The position numbers and the translations under genes were made by a program. The notes beneath the pieces are model-generated. The model did no database searches and was not told the origin of the DNA. It worked only from the letters and a program-made list of their open reading frames with translations. 64,000 bases of DNA from NCBI RefSeq assembly GCF_002234675.1, contig NC_019867.2, positions 631,001 to 695,000 on the forward strand, in the 5' to 3' direction. This DNA comes from Oryzias latipes (lineage: Eukaryota > Chordata > Actinopteri > Beloniformes > Adrianichthyidae). Shown here in pieces: positions 38,569 to 48,357 of the stretch (position 1 is its first letter; every line of letters starts with the position of its first letter).

Positions 38569-40202
38569 GGGCCTGTTTCAGAAAGGAGGTTAAGTGTAAA
38601 CTCTGAGTGCGTTAACCCTGAAATCAGGGAAACCCTGGGTTTTCCGTTTCAGAATGGGAGGTTTGTTAAACCAGAGAAAGCAGAGTAAGTCAAACCCGTT
38701 TCTGAAAGAGAGGTAACTTATACTCGGAGTCAGTGTCCATGGTTACTTATGCTGTGAACCTAACCTGGTCGGGAGCAGGTTTTATTCTCCAAACTCAAAG
38801 TTTCTGCCGGTCCCCTCCCCTTTTTAAAGACGAAGCGGTATTTTTCGCTTTAACCTTCATTGCCCACATTTCCGTCACACAGAGACGGTCTAAGTGACAA
38901 GAATGGCTTGTTCTTTTTTGGAGGACCCAATAGACGAGGAGGCTGCATTAATTCATAGAGAATTACATTTACGAGGATTTTGAGAAGACTCGATTTTTTT
39001 TTTTCACTTTTAGCTGCTGCCATGTTCTTTTAATTCCTGCAGGATTGCATCTACATGAAAATGAAATCAGGGACATTAAATTAGATTAATGTAACAATTA
39101 CTTTTTGGAAACACAATTTGCTAGCACTGCTTACTTTCTTAATCCCATATAAACCTATACCACTTGATCAATACAAGGGTAGTGCTGCAGTGTGTGTGTG
39201 CTGAGCGGGGTGCGATCCACGAGAGAGAAGGGGAGGGGCGAGTGCAGGTGCAGATGGGGGGGGGGGGGGGGGGGTAGAGCGTGGTATATATTGTGTGTTC
39301 GGAGGACGGAGCACTTCGTTAAATAAAGAGAAGGTGTCATTCCCAGAATAACTGTTTTGGAGTCATTCTTAATCCGCTCTGGAGGTTGAGGGTTTCCAAC
39401 GGGAAGTGAACCCCGAAGGAGAATTCCCTTCGGCCCTGAAGGAAATCTCCCCTGCGCTTCTGACCACGGTCGGTCGGAAAGACGAGAGAAAAGAAAGGAG
39501 AAGTCTTCGCGCAGCGAAAGGTTCAACAGTAGACAAAAGTTCACTTTTAAAAACACAATTGCATGTATTAATATTAAACTGACCAACGTTTGCAAGAGGG
39601 GAAGGTTAACAAAAAAGTCCTCTAAACATTACTGACGTTAAATGCACCCCCCCCCCCCCCCCAGATTGGTTCTGTACACTATGCAGCATTTCATGCATTT
39701 ACACCAGGAATGAGACTTCAAAAGTACACCTAAATATAGCCATTTTTTATTTCACACCTTACGCTATTTAAAAAATTATTACAGCCAATATTTTATAACA
39801 ATGATTTAAATGCAAACTTGCGCATTAACTTGAGCAGCTATGTTTTCCACACTAACTGTCTCTGTTTTGCAGATGCAGCGGTGTTGCTTTTCTTCTGGAA
39901 TATGTGCTCATATTCACTGTAACTCTGCAGCAGCACGTCAAGTTCAGCTGGCGAAAAATACGCAGACCTCTTTTTTTCACGGTTGCCATGGTGACTCGTA
40001 ATATCTGCGCTCCATTGATAATGGCTTCTTATAGTCGCGGTGCGCACGCTCACCTCCGAATCAGTCCACTCAGAATTGATTGACCTAACTCCGATCAGCT
40101 TCTCTGAAACAGAAAACTCAGAGTTGTTAATCTCCCGATTGACCAACTCAGAGTTCAAGTTTAACCTCAGAGTTGGTTGAACCTCCTTTCTGAAACAGGC
40201 CC
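38569..40202 (-). mobile_element. PIF/Harbinger-type element 1, with nested insert
   Basis: Perfect terminal inverted repeats gggcctgtttcagaaaggag with CAG on both sides (38,566-38,568 and 40,203-40,205). On the minus strand from about 39,990 to 39,840 it encodes a Myb/SANT-like DNA-binding domain fragment (EKKRSAYFSPAELDVLLQSY) of the kind carried by Harbinger second genes. The ATG in accatgg is out of frame with this domain, so the copy is broken. No transposase is left. An LTR-like module is nested at about 39,150-39,540. Confidence 0.85.
39150..39540 (+). repeat. LTR-like module nested in Harbinger element 1
   Basis: Shares, in order, tgtgtgttcgga/aggacga, aataaagag, ccagaataa, ccgctctggag/cccgttctggag, ggaagtgaacccc, cttctgaccac and aggttcaac with 58,915-59,110 and, inverted, with 25,300-25,600. 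The layout (polyadenylation-like aataaa, then a conserved tail) suggests a solo LTR or a piece of one. Exact ends and a target duplication were not found. Confidence 0.5.
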
Positions 40203-40295
40203 CAGACGGGTGTGTGTGTGTGTGGGGGGGGGGCGTCCTCTACTAAGAAAAGGATGGTGGTATTAAAGTTGGTTCCTCTTCGAATACTTATATGG

Positions 40296-40556
40296 AACAT
40301 GAGCAGAGGAGGTATGGTGGGGTAGTGTCTAGCATGCTAAAAGCTCCAGGTTCAAATCCCAGCCTGGTTCTCTGTTTGCATGTTCCGCTGGTTACTCCGG
40401 CTTCCCCCCACAGTCCAAAAACAGGCTTCATGCATGTCTGTGTGCGGTCCCGGGATGAACCTGGGAACTGTACAGAAACCTCCCCTTCACCCTTAACGGG
40501 ATAGGCTCCAGCATCCCCAAGACTAGGAATGCATTAAGGTTTAGAAGATAAACGGG
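40296..40556 (+). mobile_element. tRNA-headed SINE
   Basis: B box aggttcaaatccc at about 40,350, followed by ctgtttgcatgttccgctgg, actccggcttccccccacag, tccaaaaacaggcttcatgc and gggataggctccagcatccc. This is a core widespread in teleost SINEs. It lies between the two Harbinger elements. Confidence 0.75.
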
Positions 40557-40561
40557 TTCAG

Positions 40562-42184
40562 GGGGGTATTCCAGAAGGCCCGTTTAAACTCCCCTGACTT
40601 TAACCCTGAACTCTGGCTGAAGTCCGCCTGAACTTGCTTACTCTGGGTATGTCGGTTTCAAAAGACCGGATATGAGTTAACGTAATTACGCTCCACTTGG
40701 TAACCCTGGGTTAATGCACGTGCACAGCAGGTACATAAAGACATTCTCAATGGATCGCAGATTTCTGGAGTCACCATGGAAACGCGTGGAGAAAAAAAGA
40801 GAGCGCTATACTTCAGTGAGACGGAGTCTGAGATTTTAATGACGGCGTATGAAGATTATACGACCATCAAAAAAGTGACACGGCTGCATCATCAGCAAAA
40901 GAAAGAGTTTCCGGTAAATCGTTGTTGCTGCTACAGCGCAGCCTCGCGGGGGCAAAACGGCTCCCAGCGTGTTTCAGAAGCGGCGGCGGCGTGCCGCCGG
41001 TCCGAACCCTGGCGTCCCGGGCCGTGTGTCTGCGGGCGCTGCGCCCGCTTCTGCCCGCCGGGACGCGCTGGCAGCCCCGCTTCTTCTCCAACAAGGTGAG
41101 CCCGGAAAACCGAATCCTCCGGTTCCCGGGATGAACGTGTAACGGGAGGTGCGGTGAGCTTTGATGTTTTCCGGAATAAAAATGTGCTTGGAGAAAAGGA
41201 ACGGACAAAGTAAACGCACGAGTTTCTATTTCATTTCTATTTTCATTGTGAGGCATATATATATGTAACTTATCCAACTTAAATTCATTCAATTGGTAAC
41301 AAATAATCGAGTTCAATTTATTCAACCTAACTTCTTACGTCTATCCAACTCAATATTTGTTATATAATTCAAATGTACATATTTATCTAACTAAATGTCA
41401 TATTACTCCAATTCAATTTAAGTTTTTCCATCTTAATTTATTGTAATTCTTGAACTATCTAATGTCTAAGTTTGAGCCTGGAGATATTCTCATTTTTATA
41501 ACAATAAAGTAGTGGTGCTAAATATCTTCATCCCTCATCCTCCTCTTCCTCCCTCTCACTCATGGTGCAGAAAGAATTAAACATAACATGATGAAATAAC
41601 TCAACAAAACACAGTAAAACAGCTAAACAACTAGACACATTTGGTCAAAAACCCACACTTAAACCCAAATCCGTCCAAACAGGCAAAGGGAATGGTATCC
41701 CACAATCCCTTGCGGTGCCGATCTAACAGCAGCACCAAAGTTACACCTACTTCATTGAATTAATTTGAATGAAAGTAAAATAACTATCTGAAAACTACGT
41801 GTTATTTTTAAACTGACTTAACAAAAAATGATTTATCTTAACTGAAACAAATAATGAAGTTAGATCAAAGTAAAAAGTTTTTCTTTCCAACATCCATGTG
41901 TGGTCTTATCAGCCTCTCACGGTGGAAAAAGTATTATCTGAGCTTTTTCATCCACTAAATCATCTTCAAATGGACACGCCATGCTGCTTCACCTCTCTGA
42001 AAACAAACTATCCTTCAACTAAACCTGCTCCGGACCAGGTTATGTTCAGAGCATGAGTTGCTATGGCAACTTGACCTACCCTGAAACATACCTCCATTTC
42101 TGGAACCAAAAGCTGAGGTTATCAACTTCCTTAGCCTCAAACTTACCGTGGGAGCTAGCAGAACCTGCTTTCTGGAATACCCCC
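40562..42184 (+). mobile_element. PIF/Harbinger-type element 2 carrying a grsf1 fragment
   Basis: Inverted ends gggggtattccagaa, each bordered by CAG (40,559-40,561 and 42,185-42,187), 1,623 bases in all. From ATG 40,776 it encodes the start of a Myb/SANT-like domain (METRGEKKRALYFSETESEI), clearly related to element 1 but on the opposite strand. At 40,910 the element sequence switches to a 277-bp copy of grsf1 exon 1. AT-rich non-coding sequence follows to the right end. No transposase, so it must have been mobilised in trans. Confidence 0.88.
40910..41186 (+). pseudogene. Captured grsf1 exon 1 fragment inside a transposon
   Basis: Identical without any mismatch or gap to 46,118-46,394 (constant offset 5,208). 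It includes exon 1 from the second base of codon 3 onward (encoding the mitochondrial leader), the GT donor after the exon, and 91 bases of intron 1. It lacks the grsf1 start codons, promoter and all RNA-binding domains, so it cannot make GRSF1. Both edges of identity fall inside the transposon. Confidence 0.95.
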
Positions 42185-42413
42185 CAGGAGTAAGGACTCA
42201 GACCATAAATCCCGCAAATGTTATAGCGTTTTTTCTCAAAATGCTCCCCCCCCCCCTAAAATTAGGGTTTAATTCAAGAACATCTTTTAAGATTAAAAAC
42301 ATTTTTTTTAATTAATTAAACACAACTGAACTTTTCAAACAAGGACCGAATTTATTTCTGCTTTCGAAATTTGAATAATATTTAATAATTAGATTAATAA
42401 TAATAATTATTAA

Positions 42414-43111
42414 ATGTCTGTCAGTCGTAGTAAGACAGAATACATGTGTCTGAACGAGAGGGATCAAGGTAGAAGCGTTAGGTTACAGGGAGCTGAGGTG
42501 AAGAAGGTGCAGGAGTTTAAGTACTTGGGGTCAACAGTTCAGTGTGATGGGGAGTGTGGAAAAGAGGTGAAGAGGCGAGTGCAGGCAGGTTGGAGCGGGT
42601 GGAGGAAAGTGTCAGGAGTGTTGTGTGACAGAAGAGTGCCAGCAAGACTCAAAGGAAAGGTGTACAAGACAGTGGTGAGACCAGCTCTGCTCTATGGGTT
42701 AGAGACGGTAGCAGTGAGACAGAGACAAGAGGCTGAGATGGAGGTAGCAGAGATGAAGATGTTGAGGTTCTCCTTAGGAGTGACCAGGTTAGACAGGATA
42801 AGGAACGAGTACATCAGAGGGACGGCTCATGTTGCCTGTGTTAGCGACAAAGTCAGAGAAGCCAGACTGAGATGGTTTGGACATGTTCAGAGGAGGGATA
42901 GTGGATATATTGGTAGAAGGATGTTGGAGATGGAGCTGCCTGGCAGGAGGGCAAGAGGACGGCCAAAGAGGAGATACATGGATGTCTTAACAGAGGACAT
43001 GAAGTTGGCTAACGTTAGGGTAGAAGATGTCCATGATAGAGTGAGGTGGAAAAGGATGATTCGCTGTGGCGACCCCTGATGGGAAAAGCCGAAAGAGAAA
43101 GAAGAATAATA
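42414..43111 (+). mobile_element. RTE-type LINE, 5'-truncated reverse transcriptase end
   Basis: An intact 221-codon frame matches the C-terminal part of fish RTE-type LINE proteins: SKTEYMCLNE, FKYLGSTVQ, RRVPARLKGKVYKTVVRPAL, LYGLETVAV, LRWFGHVQRRDS and GRPKRRYMDV. It lies beyond the catalytic YxDD, which is missing. The 3' end tggcgacccctgatgggaaa agccgaaag followed by a short (aat)n tail is typical. The clade is given from memory. Confidence 0.88.
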
Positions 43112-43113
43112 AT

Positions 43114-45823
43114 AGACCTTTTTCACACTTCCGCATTTTTCGACCGGAAATACGTCAATGACGTGTAAAACAACTTCCTGTTAGCGTAGCAGCAGATATG
43201 AAGAATGGCAGAGTCGAAGAGTTGCAGTTTCTGTTGTGTTCCAGGCTGTTCGTCTTCCAACCAAAAACAGTCCTACCTTTCATTTCATTATTTTCTTCTG
43301 GATCCAAACCTGAAACCAAAATGGATATAGGCGATCCGAAGAGATGAAGGGCATAGTTTTAATGTAAACACAGGTAGCACCCTCTGCTGCCGGCACTTCG
43401 CTCCGGATTGTGGTGCGGCTGCGCCGTTCGTCGCCTGAAGAGTGGTGTTGCCCCGAGTATTTTCCCTTGGAAAAACTTTACTGCTCCTTTGAGAATTGAG
43501 TCAGTATATGACAGAAACGTCAGGCTATGCAGCTATGCTGTGAAGATGGCGACACGGTGGCTAAGCTAAGGCAGTAAATGGATCAGGACTACGGGACACA
43601 CCCACCTGCAGGTAAGGTTTTTCATAATGTGTTTAGTTAACGCTAGTCAACTATGTGTACCGTTATTGGATAAATGCATTTCTACCTGAACAAATGAATG
43701 TTTATAATAAAAGCTGTTCATGCTCTCACCTATTTTAATTACATGTATTTAACTAATTTTGAGCATTTTGTCATTAACAAAAATAAATGCCACTGCCACT
43801 TTAACCATGCCACTGTTCTTTAGCACTGTTTAGACTACTGTTATTCTTCCTACTATTACTGTCTTTATATCTATTTTTAAGTCGTTTATTTATTATTTTA
43901 TATGCTGCTTGCACTGTGGGGTGAGAGGAAAGCAATTTCATCTGTGCTGTATGTCTGATGGATGCAGCATACTTGACAATAAAGCTGACTTTGACTTTGA
44001 AATGAAATGTATTTGTAATTAAATACTTGACATACTTTTCAAAACATGATTACTGTGTTGTGTTGAAAGGTAGCATAAATATATTAAGACTGGTTTTTAA
44101 TTTCTTTCCAGGTGCTCTGGATGAGGCTTTGATTACATCCATGACTTAGAAGCCAAGTTCCTTTGCTGGAGCCAGGAGACGATGTCATGGCGGACAAAGA
44201 GTTCCTCGTTCAAGACCTGCTTACTGACATTGGATCTAAGATCATGATTCCACCTTTTAAGCTTTCAGCTCCATCAGCAAGGAGGAAACAGAACAAACGC
44301 AGCCATCACCCGCCTCAGAATTATAGTGGAAAGAGTGATCAGCAGGATAAAGTCCTTTCACATCAGGGACTCTCCCGTGCCGCTCACACTGATGGGCAGT
44401 GTGAATCAGATCTGGCTTAACTGCCGTGTTTTGGCAAATGATCATGGACTTTTGTTTTGAAGAGTGAATTAATGTTTGGTATGTAAATAATGTATAATGT
44501 GCAAATAGTATGGAAAAATTTAGTGTTTCCACATATTCTTAAAATCTAATAAATATAATTGTTATATTCGTAATATTTTTCTGTTGAAATGAGACTTTGA
44601 CTACACAAAAAAATTAGATGAACAAATAAAACAATTCTGGTCAAAATTGTGCCTCATTTAATTTTTAGGTATGCGTAACAACAACTGATTAATCACAACT
44701 CAAATAACATCAAACATTTACAATAAAAAATAACATTACAGATCAACAGTAAGACAGAAGGCTGAACTGATTGTTAAAGACAAGATAAGTGTAATTTAAG
44801 GTATGCATTCATGCATTTGCCATAATATATATCCAAGTTCTCTTTCTTTTCATCTCAGGGGGCTGCACCTGGCATAATCTGCTTCCAGATGCCATCATAT
44901 ATGGATCTGGCTGTGGTCCTACACAAGAGAAACACAACACACAAAAGTTAGACATAAGTGCATAACTACATTTAGATTTAATTCATTATATCTGCTGTAA
45001 CCATAATTTGGTTAGTCATAAGATTAGAAAAAAAAACTTTCTGCATCCATCCAGTGATATCTGGAAACAATAAATTAAATAGGTTACAGTTAAGACATAC
45101 TTATGTTGCTACATCAATGTAACATGAAACTATAACTTTCAGTAGGGTGACCAGATTTGAGTTTGTAAAAAAGAGGAGTGAAGTGAGTTTGTGAGTAATT
45201 GGTGTTCAGAGCTGCGTACATAAAGCAAATATGATTACATTTCATCTATGTTCAATGTTATTTTATTATATAAGTATCAAAAAAGAGGACATGTCCAGGA
45301 AAAGAGGACGTATGGTCACCCTAGTTTCAGAAAAATAAGTGAAGAAAGTGCCGCAACCGCAGCAAAATAAATGAACACGCATACGGGCAACTTAACATTT
45401 CTTATTTACAGCTTCACCAAATTTTTGGGTGTTATGTTAATCTCATGCCTTTTCACTTAAACATACACACAACATATTCACTGCGATGTGTTATACCTTA
45501 TATTACAAATAACACCAGGATTTACAGTTGACGTAAACACACAGAGTTACTGTGATGCGGCTATGGCTAAGCTAGCTGAAGCTTACCTTGGTAATGGTGG
45601 ATAAACTCTTCGTGGACGAATTTATATCCCTTGTCCAATTTATTTCCTTTAGTGGACGAATGCATCTTCACACTCTTCACCACATCGTCGCTGGTGAACT
45701 TCGGAACACAACTCAGGCTCTTCGAAAACACTCTAGGCTCTGCCATTCCTCTGCCAGCGAAGCACAAACCGGAACTATGTTTACACGTTGATGACGTACT
45801 TCCGGTTTTTGCGAAAAAGGTCT
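43114..45823 (+). mobile_element. Defunct ISL2EU-like transposon with THAP domain and DDE transposase
   Basis: Ends agacctttttc and gaaaaaggtct with AT on both sides. At 43,206-43,440 a THAP-type zinc finger can be read: CCVPGC near the start, CCRHF near the end, interrupted by an in-frame TAG after PKWI. At 44,163-44,450 remains a DDE_Tnp_4-like transposase: DDVMADKEFLVQDLL contains the second Asp, and ITRLRIIVERVISRIKSFHI, in another frame, contains the Glu. The two parts are separated by frameshifts. THAP plus DDE_4 with an AT target duplication fits ISL2EU/IS4EU elements. The right end lies about 290 bases upstream of the grsf1 ATG. Confidence 0.8.
45143..45323. mobile_element. Small MITE nested in the ISL2EU-like element
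   Basis: Inverted ends tagggtgaccaga and tatggtcacccta, 181 bases. Inside, aagaggag and aaaagaggac motifs occur. It is flanked by similar but not identical ctttcag/gtttcag. Confidence 0.75.
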
Positions 45824-45959
45824 ATTATTAAATATTTTGTATTTGTCTATTTTTAATTCAATCAAAGGGTTTCTTTTCTTCAGAAAGTCAACAAACTAAA
45901 AGAATCAACAACAAAACTGTTTGTAAACAATAATCATGTTCTAACAGCGCTGTGTGCTT

Positions 45960-46111
45960 TTAATGTGAAAACCGGAAATAGAACAAGAAGTAACGTGACC
46001 GTGAAACTGTCGTGCCCCGTCCTTGACTGTCACGGGCCCACGTGAGTGCGTGAAGCCGCTCTCATAGGAAACGCGGCCGGCTGTTGCGACCCTCCGGTTC
46101 CGTGTCCGGTA
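45960..46111 (+). promoter_or_regulatory. grsf1 promoter and 5' UTR region
   Basis: GC-rich sequence between the transposon end (45,823) and the grsf1 start. The usable proximal promoter is less than 300 bases unless it extends into the transposon. Confidence 0.45.
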
Positions 46112-48357
46112 ATGATGTCCGGTAAATCGTTGTTGCTGCTACAGCGCAGCCTCGCGGGGGCAAAACGGCTCCCAGCGTGTTTCAGAAGCGGCGGCGGCGT
46201 GCCGCCGGTCCGAACCCTGGCGTCCCGGGCCGTGTGTCTGCGGGCGCTGCGCCCGCTTCTGCCCGCCGGGACGCGCTGGCAGCCCCGCTTCTTCTCCAAC
46301 AAGGTGAGCCCGGAAAACCGAATCCTCCGGTTCCCGGGATGAACGTGTAACGGGAGGTGCGGTGAGCTTTGATGTTTTCCGGAATAAAAATGTGTTTATA
46401 ATCGTCTGGAAACTAAACATCAAAAGATGCCGTCACTTCCGGACCCTTTAGAAATAAGAGGACACCACTGCGGTCCTCTCTGGGGGGGTGTTGTGTGTGT
46501 GTGTGCGCGCGCGCGCGTGCTTGCGTTCTCCTCAGGGATGTATTTGCTGCGTCACTCATCCAGATCATGGCCTCCTCCTTCAGGGAGGGGACCAGGAGGC
46601 GTACCCGCCGCTGCCGGCCTATGACCAGCAGGAGAGCAGGGAGGTGTTCATCGTGCAGGTGAGAGGCCTGCCCTGGTCCTGCACGGTCCACGAACTCCTG
46701 CACTTCTTCTCAGGTGAGTCTGAGCGGGACGGGTGAGGATGGGTGAGGACGGGGCTGACCCCCGTCTGCTGCAGACTGCAGGATCCGCGACGGGGAGAGG
46801 GGCGTCCACCTGACCTTGGACCGGCTGGGGAGGCCGTCGGGCCGGGCCTTCATCGAGATGGAGCACGAGGAGGACGTGAGCAAAGCTCTGGAGAAGCACC
46901 GGCAGTACCTGGGTCCGCGGTACGTGGAAGGTCAGTCCGTCCCGCTCCGTCTGCTGCAGTTCCGGACCAGAACCAGAACCGCTTTACAGAGAACGCCGTC
47001 TGTGCTCAGTGTCCGAGGTGACCAACAGCGACGCCGAGACCATCCTGCAGCATGTGGCCCCGCCCGCCGCCGAGGACGGCGTGGTCATGCTCAGAGGACT
47101 CCCCTTCTCCTGCACCCAGGACGACATCCTCCTCTTCTTCTCAGGTTCCTCTCCTTCATCAGGGTTGTTTGAACGGGGCGATGTGTTCGTGTCCCTGCAC
47201 GGGACGCGGACATCGCAGCGCAGACGCAGCAGATCTGTCCGCCTGCTCTCATGGTGCTCCTCTCAGGGCTGGACGTCGTGGAGAACGGGATCACCATGGT
47301 GACGGACGGCAGAGGAAGGAACTCGGGCGAAGCCTTCGTGCAGTTTACGAGTCAGGAAGTGGCGGGAAAAGCTTTGCAGAAACACAGAGAGCTGATGGGA
47401 CACAGGTGAGGCCCCGCCGTCCGGACCTGGACCTGTTCTGGTCCCGAGGATTTACGTCTGAACGCAGACCGGCCTTCGCCTCCGTTAAACTCCTCTTCTC
47501 AAAGTTGATATTTCCCGCTGTAAACTCCCCCGGGAGAAGATTTGTCTTCGGTCTTTGGATCCTCCCGAGCGCCTCTGATGAACTGAAAGGTCCGTGTTCT
47601 GTCCGTCCTGCTTAGATACGTGGAAGTGTTTCCCAGCAGAAGCAGTGAGATCCGCTCCACCTGGAAGAGGAGGAGTTCACTTCCCCCTCAGAGCGCCTCC
47701 CCACCCGCCGGCAGGCCGGCGTCTGCGCCGCACAGAGCCGGTGAGAGGGCGCCGCTCTTCCAAAGCCGCCAGGCTTTTATTTTGGTGACGTCTGGGCTCC
47801 TCCTTCAGCTGTTCAATCCTAACTTCAAGCCGCTTCAGTTTCTCCTCAGAGCTCGGAGGCCAACAGCCACTTCATCCACATGAGAGGGCTGCCCTTCCAG
47901 GCTTCAGGGGAGGACATCGTCAAGGTGGGACACCAGCGGACGGCTCATCAGGAGCCGGAGAAAACTGCTTTTCCTGGCGTTTTCCCGCTAAATCAGGAGC
48001 TAAAATCCGAACCTCAAACCTGCACTGAATGTTGTAGATGTGTGGGCTGCTTTAAATCCTCGGGGGAAGTGACGCTTTCATTCCCTCCTGCAGTTCTTCT
48101 CTCCGTACGTCGTGTCAAAGATCATGATTGAGTGCAGGCCGGACGGTCGGACGAGCGGCGAGGCCGACGTTTACTTCAGCTGCCACAGGGACGCCGTGGC
48201 GGCCATGTCCAGGGACCGCACCAACATGGGTACGGACAAGAAGCTCTTCTGATCCTGAGCTCCTCCTGTCAGGTTAACGTGATGTTCCTCCTCACTTTCA
48301 GGTCATCGGTACATCGAGTTATTCCTGAACTCTGCACCCGACTCGGACCAATGCTGA
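46112..48357 (+). CDS. grsf1: G-rich RNA sequence binding factor 1, nine exons
   Basis: Exons: 46,112-46,303, 46,584-46,713, 46,775-46,930, 47,010-47,144, 47,267-47,405, 47,616-47,740, 47,839-47,924, 48,094-48,229 and 48,302-48,357. They give 384 residues, shorter than the human protein mainly in the linker before the third domain. Exon 1 encodes an Arg-rich, Leu-rich leader without acidic residues, typical of a mitochondrial presequence. Three quasi-RRM domains follow, at about 85-160, 183-257 and 303-378, each with a Gly-Leu-Pro-Phe/Trp core (VRGLPWS, LRGLPFS, MRGLPFQ). GRSF1 binds G-rich transcripts in mitochondrial RNA granules and supports mtRNA processing and mitoribosome assembly. Two in-frame ATGs lie at 46,112 and 46,115. 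Exon 7 must use the upstream acceptor ending at 47,838, because the nearer AG breaks the frame. The gene is convergent with rufy3. A 277-bp copy of its start sits in a transposon at 40,910-41,186. Confidence 0.93.

Noticed and set aside
40910-41186. Second grsf1 gene or plain tandem duplication
   Set aside because: Only exon 1 and a piece of intron 1 are present, and both edges lie within a transposon that has its own inverted ends and target duplication.
46046-46111. N-terminal extension of grsf1 upstream of ATG 46,112
   Set aside because: The extension begins at GTG, has no ATG and is not expected in GRSF1; it is treated as 5' UTR.
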